A stretch of DNA of 64,000 nt from CAVUNY01 sp963768585 (GTDB taxonomy: Bacteria; Chloroflexota; Anaerolineae; Anaerolineales; Anaerolineaceae). Location of the stretch: positions 294,405-358,404 of the forward strand of contig CAVYIF010000020.1 in NCBI GenBank assembly GCA_963768585.1, in the 5' to 3' direction. The notes beneath the pieces were generated by a model that was not told the origin of the DNA, ran no database searches, and saw only the letters and a list, made by a program, of their open reading frames with translations. Positions 52,876 to 61,196 of this stretch are shown in pieces. The position numbers were made by a program, and so were the translations under genes. Position 1 is the stretch's first letter, and each line of letters opens with the position of its first letter.

Positions 52876-55800
52876 CTAAACCTCAAGTTTGATCGACACC
52901 AGCTTGAAGGGTGTCACCTCGATATCCACCCCACCGTTGACCCAGCCAAGCGGTTGATCGCCTTCTTCGAGCAAGTTGCAGACTGCAGCCGATTTGACCG
53001 GCAGCGAGCTGGTAAGGCGCACTGTCCCGCGCGTTCCATGCGCTTCATACAGACGAACGATCAACGCATCCGAGTCCTCGGCTTTTTTGATCGTATCGAT
53101 CACCACACTGGGATGGTTGACGCTGAAGTACGATACGGCGGTGGGGGGCGCGCTCGTGGCACTCACCAGCAGCGGCGCATTGAAGCGGTAGCCTTCCTCG
53201 ATGACCCCGGCTTGCTGGAATGTCCCGACGTGCGGCAGCAGCGCGTAGCGAAAAGCATGGTGGCCCATATCAGCCTGGGGATCAGGCGATTTGGGAGCAC
53301 GCAGCAGCGACAGGCGCATGATATTGCCGTTGGTGGCATATCCGTATTTGCAATCGTTCAGCAGCGCCACGCCGAAATCCGGTTCGGCCAAATCCGCCCA
53401 GCGGTGAGCAGACACTTCAAAGCGCGCCAGATCCCAGGTGGTGTTAAAGTGCGTTGGGCGCTGCAAATGGCCAAATTGAACTTCGTAAGTGGCATTTTGC
53501 GCGCGCAAGTTGAGTGGAAATTCAACCTTGAGGAATTTGTGATTCTCATGCCATTCAACTTCATTGGCAAAATCGAGCCGCGCCGAAATGGCGGTCAGAC
53601 TGACCGTTTGCTTCAAGGAACTTTCCGGGCTGAGGTCGTATTCAAAATCCAGCGCAGCCCGCAAAGGGCCCTGCTCCGTCACCCGAACCGATTTCGCGCT
53701 GCCTACGTCATAGCGCTTTTCGAGATAGAAGACATCCACATCCCAGGCGTCATTTCCACCGGGGACATCATCAAATAGAACAAAATGGTTGGCTTGTTCG
53801 CCGGGCACGATACTCTCACGACCGGCGCGTTTATCGAACAGGCTGGAAAGCCCTCCACTGCGCAAGAAGGTAGCGCGCACGTACTCGTTTTCCAGGATGA
53901 ACATACCTTCTTTTTCCACAACGCTTACTTTGGATGAAATGACTTCAGGCGCTGTGACGGAATATCCGAGCGCGGGTGCACTCACCACACCAAGCGGCCG
54001 GCCGGTCGTGGAGGTTTGGATTGAAACTGTTCCTTGCGGTAATTCCACCAACTCGGTGCGCGCCATCCCCAGGGTATTGATCGCGCAGATGGCGCCATCC
54101 GGGGTCGCGCTCCGTACCGCTGCATTGGGGGCATCCTCAGGCTGCCCAAGCAGCGCTTGAGAGGCCTGGTCGCGCAGCGCGGTGGTTTGCTGAAGAATTT
54201 CCGCATAACTGCGATCCGAATCTTCGTAAACTTCACGAATGGACGACCCGGGAATAATGTCGTGAAACTGGTTCGTTAAGACTTGCTTCCATAGAGAAGA
54301 CAACGCTTTGGCAGGGTAGGAATAACTCTTAAGGACATGTGCGACGGCAGACAGAAACTCGACATCATGCAGCAAGAACTCGCTGCGACGGTTGTAAAGT
54401 TTGTTGTGGGCCTGGGTGGTATACGTTCCACGATGAAGCTCAAAATATAATTCACCTACCCATACTAATGGATCTTTCGCATCTGCCTCACAGCGCGTGA
54501 AGAATTCTTGTGGGGACCGCATTTGTACGCGCGGCAGTCCATCGACATCGCCCATCCGCCCGAGTTGTTCCAGCATGGCTGTGGTAGGACCACCACCACC
54601 GTCGCCGTAACCGAATAACAAATAACTTTCGTTGGCGCGATCATGATCTTTGAAGTTGGTGACGTTATACAGCACTTCTTTGACGTTGGCCATCGAATTG
54701 TAGGTGTCGGCCGGCGGAAAGTGGGTCAGCACCTGGCTGCCATCCAAACCCTCCCAGATGAAGGTGTGGTGCGGCATCTTGTTAAACTGGTTCCAGGAAA
54801 GCTTCTGAGTCAGGAAGAACTGGATGCCTGCCTGTTTCATAATTTGGGGCAAGGCGGCAGAATAGCCAAACACATCCGGCTCCCAAAACTCTCGGCAGGT
54901 GGTGCCAAATTCCTCACGGAAGAAGCGCTGCCCGAAGAGGAACTGTCGTACCAGCAATTCACCAGAGGGAATATTGCAGTCAGGCTCAACCCACGAGCCC
55001 CCCGCCAGAATAAACTGGCCGCGTTTAACTCGCTGCTTTATCTTCTCGTACAGCTCAGGCTGCAGATCCTTCATCCATTCGAGCTGCTGGGCCTGCGAAC
55101 AAACGAACAAATAATCCGGATATTCATCCATATACCGCACAGCAGTCGAAAATGTCCGGTAACATTTACGCTGGGTTTCTGCCAGGGGCCATAACCAGGC
55201 GGTATCGATATGAGAATGGCCGATCGCCGAAAGATTGTGCTGCCCGCCACCGTTAGGTGTGTCGAAGAATTCGGCGGCGATCGCGCGCGCCTGGGGCCAT
55301 GTAGCAGGGTCATCCAGGTTGGCGGCATTGACCATGGCATTGGCTGCATACAGCGCCTGGCCTGCGCGGGGAGTGTCTGCCGGTAAATAGCGGGCCATAT
55401 CGGCGATCACGACAAAATCCCACAATAAATCCCAGGCCTGACGGTCGAATATGGCAATCTCGGCTTGCTGGAGCAGGCCAATCTGGCTAACCCTGGAACC
55501 ACCTTCCAAGCCAAACAATCCATTACAGGCGACTTCGACATATAACTCGATCTGCTCTCCACCTTTTGCCTTCTTCGACAGGCAATATTCCGAGCGAATA
55601 GTCCCGCTGACCCAACCACGGGTCGAACCCGTTAAACCTTGCAGCGGTTGGCCATCCTGCCACACGCACGCCTCGGATGACGAATCCCAAAGCAAATGAA
55701 CTTCCTGCCCATCCCAATCGGGTGGGATGGTGATCTCGAGCTTTACCCAGTGCGTGGACCACTGGGGGCCAAACTTTTGCCCCACCTGGATCGGTTGGTA

Positions 55801-55956
55801 ACTGCCCTGCATGGCTTCAGCATACGAGATGCGGCCAGGAGCAGGGTAAGACGATAAAAGGACAGGTGAACGCCGGGGATATAATCTTCCCTTCAACTGG
55901 CTTTCAGAAGCAAAATTTTTCAGTCTCTGTAAGGTTAATTCGGCATGTTTTTGCAT
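52876..55956 (-). CDS. GH38 alpha-mannosidase
   Basis: A retaining, zinc-dependent alpha-mannosidase of 1026 residues, no signal peptide. N-terminal beta-rich domain (1-230). The catalytic GH38 domain opens with AIGHSHIDTAWLWP at 244-257 (zinc ligands His and Asp). The nucleophile D361 lies in FWEPDVFGYS. A three-helix domain with NQFHDIIPGSSI (another metal His) follows, then a long beta-sandwich C-terminus. Closest to the cytosolic class that trims alpha-mannosides or free N-glycans. First gene of the operon, GAGG five bases before its ATG, with an 11-bp inverted repeat about 25-60 bases upstream. Probably acts on oligosaccharide brought in by the Opp-type transporter. Confidence 0.93.
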   Translation of the reverse strand: MQKHAELTLQRLKNFASESQLKGRLYPRRSPVLLSSYPAPGRISYAEAMQGSYQPIQVGQKFGPQWSTHWVKLEITIPPDWDGQEVHLLWDSSSEACVWQDGQPLQGLTGSTRGWVSGTIRSEYCLSKKAKGGEQIELYVEVACNGLFGLEGGSRVSQIGLLQQAEIAIFDRQAWDLLWDFVVIADMARYLPADTPRAGQALYAANAMVNAANLDDPATWPQARAIAAEFFDTPNGGGQHNLSAIGHSHIDTAWLWPLAETQRKCYRTFSTAVRYMDEYPDYLFVCSQAQQLEWMKDLQPELYEKIKQRVKRGQFILAGGSWVEPDCNIPSGELLVRQFLFGQRFFREEFGTTCREFWEPDVFGYSAALPQIMKQAGIQFFLTQKLSWNQFNKMPHHTFIWEGLDGSQVLTHFPPADTYNSMANVKEVLYNVTNFKDHDRANESYLLFGYGDGGGGPTTAMLEQLGRMGDVDGLPRVQMRSPQEFFTRCEADAKDPLVWVGELYFELHRGTYTTQAHNKLYNRRSEFLLHDVEFLSAVAHVLKSYSYPAKALSSLWKQVLTNQFHDIIPGSSIREVYEDSDRSYAEILQQTTALRDQASQALLGQPEDAPNAAVRSATPDGAICAINTLGMARTELVELPQGTVSIQTSTTGRPLGVVSAPALGYSVTAPEVISSKVSVVEKEGMFILENEYVRATFLRSGGLSSLFDKRAGRESIVPGEQANHFVLFDDVPGGNDAWDVDVFYLEKRYDVGSAKSVRVTEQGPLRAALDFEYDLSPESSLKQTVSLTAISARLDFANEVEWHENHKFLKVEFPLNLRAQNATYEVQFGHLQRPTHFNTTWDLARFEVSAHRWADLAEPDFGVALLNDCKYGYATNGNIMRLSLLRAPKSPDPQADMGHHAFRYALLPHVGTFQQAGVIEEGYRFNAPLLVSATSAPPTAVSYFSVNHPSVVIDTIKKAEDSDALIVRLYEAHGTRGTVRLTSSLPVKSAAVCNLLEEGDQPLGWVNGGVDIEVTPFKLVSIKLEV

Positions 55957-55979
55957 TTTGACCTCGTCTTTTAACGTTT

Positions 55980-56028
55980 CTGGTGAATTTCAGCCACTTT
56001 GCTCAAATTCACCAGTAATTTAATTATA
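55980..56028 (-). promoter_or_regulatory. -10 box and 11-bp inverted repeat at the head of the GH38 operon
   Basis: On the minus strand TATAAT (56023-56028) is followed by two perfect 11-bp arms (CTGGTGAATTT and its complement, 55980-55990 and 56005-56015) separated by 14 bases. The repeat covers the expected start site and leader, so it may be an operator or an RNA hairpin. No consensus -35 is seen. The divergent gap (55957-56083) holds nothing else clear. Confidence 0.5.
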
Positions 56029-56083
56029 GTGCAACATCTTATCAATCCGAGAACGAATTGGGATTAACATTAAAAAACTTTTT

Positions 56084-56260
56084 TTGCGAACAGCAAAAGT
56101 AACTGAAGCGCCCATCGCCAATTTACTTAAGTGGATCGACCTGCATACAGGTTTTGATCCTGAAACTTTACCGTCCGATTCCACAAAAATTACGCCGGGT
56201 ATAAAATGTGAGATATTATATAAGAATGAAACCATATACTTTTACAAGGTTGTCCATTGA
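56084..56260 (+). CDS. Possible small ORF coupled to the membrane glycosyltransferase
   Basis: A frame with protein-like composition, including APIANLLKWIDLHTGFDPET and ending IYFYKVVH, stops at TGA 56258-56260, overlapping the TTG start of the next gene. No ATG or GTG exists in frame after the preceding stop; TTG at 56084 would give 58 residues but has no ribosome site. It may be a small gene with an unusual start or the decayed end of a larger one. No family recognised. Confidence 0.3.
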   Translation: MRTAKVTEAPIANLLKWIDLHTGFDPETLPSDSTKITPGIKCEILYKNETIYFYKVVH

Positions 56261-57720
56261 TTAGCAAACTTCGCCTGAATTTTTCAACCATAGTCCTGAC
56301 AATTGCCATTTTATTCCTCGTTGTCCACCTGGGCAATGCTTTGTTCCTGTATGCCCGCCATGCGGTCGCGGCGGTCGGCTTTCCCTATCCCCTGGATTAC
56401 GGCGAAGGCCCGATTTTAGATCAGGTTTTACGCCTGTCAAAAGGCGAAACGATCTACCGCAGTTCGTTTGATGTACCTCCTTATACCGTCACCCTGACTC
56501 CTCCACTGTATATGCTTCTCCAGTCCCCGTTGGTCCAGGTCTTTGGTCTGAGCCCTGGGTATGGTCGCGCAATATCGATCCTCAGCCTGCTAATCGCAGC
56601 CATGTTCCTGGGGCTGACCCTGTTCCAACTCACCCGGGACCATCTGGCCTCCATTATCGGTGGGCTGCTGCTCTTCTCTGTTCCCTATTTCTTCAACTGG
56701 TCCGTTTTAGACCAGGTTGATTCGCTCGCCCTGGCTTTGAGTTGGGCCGGCCTTTTTTCTATTGTTCGCTGGCCTGACCGGTGGAGAGGGCTGACTTTAG
56801 CAGTCTTGCTCTTTACAGGCGCCATCTATACCCAGCAAACTTACGTGTTGGTTGCACCAGCCACTGCCCTGGCCTGGTTGATTCAGACCCGGCGTCTCCG
56901 CCAAGCCATCGCTTTGTTGTTAACCACCGTCAGCCTATGTCTGCTCCTGTTCCTGGGCATTAATATTTTTACCGGAGGAGGATTTGCCTTCAACCTGTCG
57001 GCCTTCAACGTCATCAATCCCTGGCTTTATCCCCAGGTAGCCGGCAGGCTCATCGAATTTACCATTCATGCTTTTATCCTCTTCCTGATGGCATTGATCT
57101 TCCTGATCGCCGAACGGTTGGATGCCCCCACCCATTCCTGGCCGTTCGTCCTGCCCTATGTTATCGCCGCCTTCCTGATCACGATGTCGGTTGGCAAGGC
57201 CATCTCTAGCGATAATTTCATGTATGAACTCGCAGCCGCTCTATGCCTGACATCAGGCGCTGCCATCGCCTGGGTGAAGAACCATTGGGTCCGAGCCGCA
57301 GTGCTTCTTTTGATCGGCATCCAGGTCGGCTCTTTCGTGGCCTGGACCAAGGCGGATTACCAACCGATTTTCGATGAGAAATTATCGTACCGGTCCGAAA
57401 TCTCCAGGCTGTCGGAGATGATCCGGCAAACAGACAGCCCTATCCTGATAGATGAGTACATGGGCTTGATCCCACTGGCCGGTAAAAATTTATATTTTCA
57501 ACCCTTCGAATTCGGTCAACTAGAATTTTCCGGGCTGTGGAACCCGGCTCCTCTGATTTCGGACTTGAAGCACCACAAATTCCCGGTTCTTATGATTTAT
57601 TTCCGCGATTACCGCATTACGAAAAGCCGTTGGACAACCGATATCTATGCGGCCTGCTGGGAAAACTACACTCTTACGCAAACCCTGGCCGATACACTGG
57701 TGCTCTCACCAGATAAATAA
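56257..57720 (+). CDS. Multi-spanning GT-C-type glycosyltransferase-like protein
   Basis: An integral membrane protein of 487 residues with about ten helices. After the first helix (VLTIAILFLVVHLGNALFLY) comes LDYGEGPILDQV, an acidic motif in the first outer loop like that of dolichyl/polyprenyl-phosphate-sugar transferases (GT39/ArnT-like). The loop IYRSSFDVPPYTVTLTPPLY is also typical. A soluble C-terminal part of about 110 residues ends the protein. It would transfer a sugar from a lipid carrier to a surface acceptor. TTG start at 56257 with AAGG about nine bases upstream. Convergent with the URO-D gene; no terminator is visible between them. Confidence 0.78.
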   Translation: MISKLRLNFSTIVLTIAILFLVVHLGNALFLYARHAVAAVGFPYPLDYGEGPILDQVLRLSKGETIYRSSFDVPPYTVTLTPPLYMLLQSPLVQVFGLSPGYGRAISILSLLIAAMFLGLTLFQLTRDHLASIIGGLLLFSVPYFFNWSVLDQVDSLALALSWAGLFSIVRWPDRWRGLTLAVLLFTGAIYTQQTYVLVAPATALAWLIQTRRLRQAIALLLTTVSLCLLLFLGINIFTGGGFAFNLSAFNVINPWLYPQVAGRLIEFTIHAFILFLMALIFLIAERLDAPTHSWPFVLPYVIAAFLITMSVGKAISSDNFMYELAAALCLTSGAAIAWVKNHWVRAAVLLLIGIQVGSFVAWTKADYQPIFDEKLSYRSEISRLSEMIRQTDSPILIDEYMGLIPLAGKNLYFQPFEFGQLEFSGLWNPAPLISDLKHHKFPVLMIYFRDYRITKSRWTTDIYAACWENYTLTQTLADTLVLSPDK

Positions 57721-57788
57721 GGTTGCCTTGGCTTCCAGCCCCGGAGCCTTCCACTGGTCATGCGAGAATATCGCGGTCTTGTTTATGT

Positions 57789-59003
57789 CTAGCAAGCTTC
57801 CTCGTACATAGCAATCACCTTTTCAGGAGCAACCTCTGCCAGGATGTTGTGGATATTGCAGAAGACATAACCACCATCCTGCTTCATATATTGTGTCACC
57901 TGGCGCACCTCCTGCCTGACATCCTCTACTGACCCAAGCGGGAGGGTTTCCTGGGAGTTGACACCCCCTCCCCACAGGGCGATCCGGCCTCGCGCCTTAT
58001 CCTTCCATTCCTTGTAGGAGTGCCCACCAGCAGGCCATTGAACGGGGTTGAGGATATCGAACCCGCTCTCAATCACCAGATCGATAAGGTTATAGACTGC
58101 CCCACAAGAGTGTAAGAACAGCTTAACCTGGGGGGCAATCCGGTGGCACTCATCGGTCACCCGGCGGTAGAAGGGCAGGAATAAATTGCGATAGACCTTT
58201 GGTGAAGCAATCAGGTTATTTTGCGTGCCCCAATCATCAGCAGAAATCATGATCACATCAATATCGTTGCGGATCTCAGGCAGCACCGCCCGAATATTAT
58301 AAAGTGCAGTTTCGATGACAGTTTCGTGCAGCTCGGTTACAAAATCCGGTTCTGTGATGCAAATGATAGGGAAGATGGCCAGCCCGCTGTAAGCGCCAAT
58401 ACCAAACGGCGCTCCAATCGCGCTGTTATTAAAGAAAATTGCACGGTCGGTTGACTCGCGCACCCGATGGCAAAGATCACGGATTTCGATGATCTTCTTA
58501 TCTTTTACTACTCTGGAACGGCTTTTCCGGCGGACCTTGCCCAGGTCAGGTTTGGGCAGGTCATCTGAAAGATTAAGAGGTTGGCCAGCATGTTCCTCGT
58601 CGAAAACATAAGAATCCAGCACCATGCGCGTCTGGCCCCGCTGTAAGATAGAGCCATCTGGTTGGGTGCTAAAATTTTTCGGCCGGAGCACCCGGGCGGG
58701 TAATCGTCCATTGAAATCATAGTTGTGCCATTTGCCAGGTTGGTCAAAGGCATTGGTCACCTCGTCCAGGATCGCAATGACATCCACCCCCAGGGCATCC
58801 AGCACATCTATGTCAGGTGTCGCCAGCATCTGTCCCGTATCCTCAATTTTCGGCCGGCGATAGGGCAGCCCCAACGCTTCCACGAGTTTGGGGTAAGCAA
58901 AAGCACTGATGCCAGTTGAACGCATACCACCCAGGTCCCGAGGCAACCGGTCAGGTGTTTGGAAATTCAATGTTTGCAGTACTCGTTCTCTAGATGTTGT
59001 CAT
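57789..59003 (-). CDS. URO-D superfamily protein, second copy
   Basis: A 404-residue paralogue of the first copy, sharing the start TTSRERVL(x)(x)(x)N(x)Q(x)PDR and an RSTGIS segment. The zinc-type motif is present as FLHSCGAVYNLI, with NPVQWPAGG following. As before, no HemE context and no corrinoid protein. The ATG at 59003 has GGAG eight bases upstream; a GTG at 59012 overlaps that ribosome site and is less likely. It is last behind the second transporter operon, 85 bp after a third, divergent URO-D-like gene. Function unknown. Confidence 0.85.
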   Translation of the reverse strand: MTTSRERVLQTLNFQTPDRLPRDLGGMRSTGISAFAYPKLVEALGLPYRRPKIEDTGQMLATPDIDVLDALGVDVIAILDEVTNAFDQPGKWHNYDFNGRLPARVLRPKNFSTQPDGSILQRGQTRMVLDSYVFDEEHAGQPLNLSDDLPKPDLGKVRRKSRSRVVKDKKIIEIRDLCHRVRESTDRAIFFNNSAIGAPFGIGAYSGLAIFPIICITEPDFVTELHETVIETALYNIRAVLPEIRNDIDVIMISADDWGTQNNLIASPKVYRNLFLPFYRRVTDECHRIAPQVKLFLHSCGAVYNLIDLVIESGFDILNPVQWPAGGHSYKEWKDKARGRIALWGGGVNSQETLPLGSVEDVRQEVRQVTQYMKQDGGYVFCNIHNILAEVAPEKVIAMYEEAC

Positions 59004-59088
59004 ACCCGGCACTCCTCAAGGTGTGTATTTCGCATTGGTACCATCGTGCCCCCTCTCCCACCCCATCAGGGACTGAATTAGCTCGTCT

Positions 59089-59973
59089 CTAAGAAACCAT
59101 TCCATTGACCCACTCTCCCACCATGCGCACGCGCTCGATATCGCTGTCCGGTGGGACTTCATCCGAGACACCGAGAATCAAGTGAGGATAAAAGGTGTCA
59201 ACCACTTTCTTTGTAAAATCCTCCAATTCTTTCAACGGGTAATACTGTAAGAATAAAACAGCCGGAATTCCATCCAATAAAACCCGCTCGCCCAGGGCCT
59301 CCTTGATTTCTTCCAGAGTCACATCCCCCTGGGGTAAAGGCGTACAGGCCTCAATAGCTGGAAATGGGCTTTCTCGTATCAGAGGGATTAACGGCCGCAT
59401 GGCACCATCAATATGAATATGGCTGCTTTTTCCAGCCGCGGTCAACTGGTTCACCCGCCGGTTGTAATAGGGTTGTAGATACTTTCGCCAGATAGAAGGC
59501 GGATCCATGTGAACATCAATATTCTCGCCAAAATTCAAAATTCCAATTGGAGCCTTACACAAGACTTCATACATCGCATCGTCGGCTGCAGCAGCAATTT
59601 CAAGATACTCCTGCACCACTTCAGGCTCGTCTGCCATCATAAAGATCGTATTCTCAAACCCCATGTTTTCAATAAACAGCCCCTGGATTGGCGACCGGCG
59701 GAAATAGAACTGCGGAACCCCCCGGCCATCTACCCACCGGATATCCGCTTCATAAGCTTCCTGGTCCCAACTCCAGGTTTCATGCTGCAGCATATATTGG
59801 TAAACAATAAAATCTTCACGTGTTTTTAACCGGTATTCGCTGTTATAGCTCGATAATTTATATTCATCATAATGATGGACGTCGGTCAGGCGTCCTACCG
59901 GCGTCTCATCAGATTCTCCGGATAGTTTTTTCATCTTCCCAATGCTCTGTGATCTGAACATTTTGAAACTCAT
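59089..59973 (-). CDS. Third URO-D-like protein, C-terminal part (frameshifted)
   Basis: The main part of a URO-D-fold protein. Homologous coding begins near 59926 (SGESDETPVGRLTDVHHYDE); the first residues of this frame (from 59973) lie in the wrong frame of the N-terminal part. The barrel is recognisable (FENTIFMMADEPEVVQEYLE, LNFGENIDVHMDPP, HIDGAMRPLIPLI). The zinc-type Cys of the other two copies is absent: HxC reads HIDG. It therefore may bind no metal or a different one. One A too many in the A6 run (59926-59931 on the complement) separates it from its N-terminal fragment. Confidence 0.72.
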   Translation of the reverse strand: MSFKMFRSQSIGKMKKLSGESDETPVGRLTDVHHYDEYKLSSYNSEYRLKTREDFIVYQYMLQHETWSWDQEAYEADIRWVDGRGVPQFYFRRSPIQGLFIENMGFENTIFMMADEPEVVQEYLEIAAAADDAMYEVLCKAPIGILNFGENIDVHMDPPSIWRKYLQPYYNRRVNQLTAAGKSSHIHIDGAMRPLIPLIRESPFPAIEACTPLPQGDVTLEEIKEALGERVLLDGIPAVLFLQYYPLKELEDFTKKVVDTFYPHLILGVSDEVPPDSDIERVRMVGEWVNGMVS

Positions 59974-60187
59974 GCTTCAAAGGATTCACAAAATAGCGGA
60001 TGGATGCATGACAATAATCATACAGATCCAGCAGGCTGAAATCCTTCAGGTGATCGGGTAGAGTACCGCGGGTTTTGTTAACGGCAAACCAAAAATCAAT
60101 CCTCGGTTGCCAGATGACCTGGCCGGGGTCTTTGCCAGAAAAAACATCCAGAATTGGTTGAATGAAATTGGCCCGAGGCATATTCAT
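59909..60187 (-). CDS. Third URO-D-like protein, N-terminal part (frameshifted)
   Basis: Reads MNMPRANFIQPILDVFSGKD, a URO-D-type start, and leads to NVQITEHWEDEK before leaving frame. Removing one A from the A6 run would continue it as EDEKLSGESDETPVG into the downstream fragment, giving one protein of about 366 residues (59089-60187). It begins 15 bp after the second DppF-like ATPase gene on the same strand, so it belongs to that transporter operon. Confidence 0.7.
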   Translation of the reverse strand: MNMPRANFIQPILDVFSGKDPGQVIWQPRIDFWFAVNKTRGTLPDHLKDFSLLDLYDYCHASIRYFVNPLKHEFQNVQITEHWEDEKTIRRI

Positions 60188-60202
60188 AGATCTGGATCCT
60201 GT

Positions 60203-61192
60203 CTATTCGTACAAATAACAGGCAACCTCATGATTCTCTCCTACTTTGACCAGAGGAGGAAAGGCCTTGGTGCATTGGTCCATATGTTTTGGACAGCGTG
60301 GATAAAAACGGCAGCCCACCGAACTGGACATTCGCATAACTTCCTCAGAAGGGAGTGCGATGGTCGTGTCCCACTTCACTTTCGGATTCGGCTCGGGGAT
60401 GGAATCAATCAACTCCTGCACATAGGGATGCTTGGGATTCTCGATGATCTCCGCCGTATTTCCTCTCTCTACCGTGGTTCCCTGGAAAAGGACGTACATC
60501 AGGTCGCTGATCTGGTAAGCCGTCGATAAATCATGCGTAATATATAGGAATGAAATATTCTGCTGGTCGCGCAGGCGCAGCATAATGTCCAGAATCATAG
60601 CCCGCAAGGAAGCGTCTACTGCAGAAACCGGCTCATCCGCGACAATCAACCTGGGTCGCAGCAAATAAGCGCGCGCCACCATCACCCGCTGGCGCTGTCC
60701 GCCCGAAAGTTGGTGAGGATATTTTTCCAGGATCTCACCGCCGCGCAGCCCAACCACATTCAACGCTTCTTCGATAAACTGCGCCCGGTCTTCTTTGTTT
60801 TCCGTCAAATCAAAGTGTCCAAGAACCATGTTAAAGATATGCTGCACCCGATAAAAGGGATTGTAAACCTCATACGGATCCTGGAAGACGGCCTGGACTT
60901 CCTTGCGGTATTTAATCCGCATTTCCCGGGGTATTTTTGCCAGATCGACACCCCGGTAAAGCACCTGTCCCTCAGTGCAGGAAGTAAAGCCAAGAATAAT
61001 GTTGGCGAGGGTGGTTTTCCCGCTGCCGCTTTCGCCAGCAATGGTCACAATTTTGGCCTCATGTTCATGAATATCAAGGGAAAAATGGTCCAATGCAACG
61101 AAGGGTTTGGCAGAACTAAGAAAACCGCCTCCGTAAACCTTGGTAGCTTCTTGGATGGAAATAATGGGTTGTTCTTGGGCTGGTATCATCAT
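60203..61192 (-). CDS. Opp/Dpp-type ABC transporter ATPase, DppF-like (second system)
   Basis: Second ATPase of another oligopeptide/oligosaccharide-type importer, 329 residues. Walker A GESGSGKTTLAN, signature LSGGQRQRVM, Walker B LIVADEPVSAVD. The C-terminal oligo_HPY region has CRFYPRCPKHMDQC. The ATG at 61192 follows the stop of the DppD-like gene by a few bases; an in-frame start further upstream would overlap that gene. The last transporter gene before two URO-D-like genes. Confidence 0.91.
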   Translation of the reverse strand: MMIPAQEQPIISIQEATKVYGGGFLSSAKPFVALDHFSLDIHEHEAKIVTIAGESGSGKTTLANIILGFTSCTEGQVLYRGVDLAKIPREMRIKYRKEVQAVFQDPYEVYNPFYRVQHIFNMVLGHFDLTENKEDRAQFIEEALNVVGLRGGEILEKYPHQLSGGQRQRVMVARAYLLRPRLIVADEPVSAVDASLRAMILDIMLRLRDQQNISFLYITHDLSTAYQISDLMYVLFQGTTVERGNTAEIIENPKHPYVQELIDSIPEPNPKVKWDTTIALPSEEVMRMSSSVGCRFYPRCPKHMDQCTKAFPPLVKVGENHEVACYLYE

Positions 61193-61196
61193 AATC

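Noticed and set aside
52954..53778. Open frame of 274 residues antisense to the GH38 alpha-mannosidase
   Set aside because: Codon-bias shadow of the real gene; product unlike any protein family.
56020..56235. Minus-strand frame of 71 residues between the alpha-mannosidase and the glycosyltransferase
   Set aside because: It runs over the -10 box of the GH38 operon and has no ribosome site; a plus-strand frame there is more protein-like.
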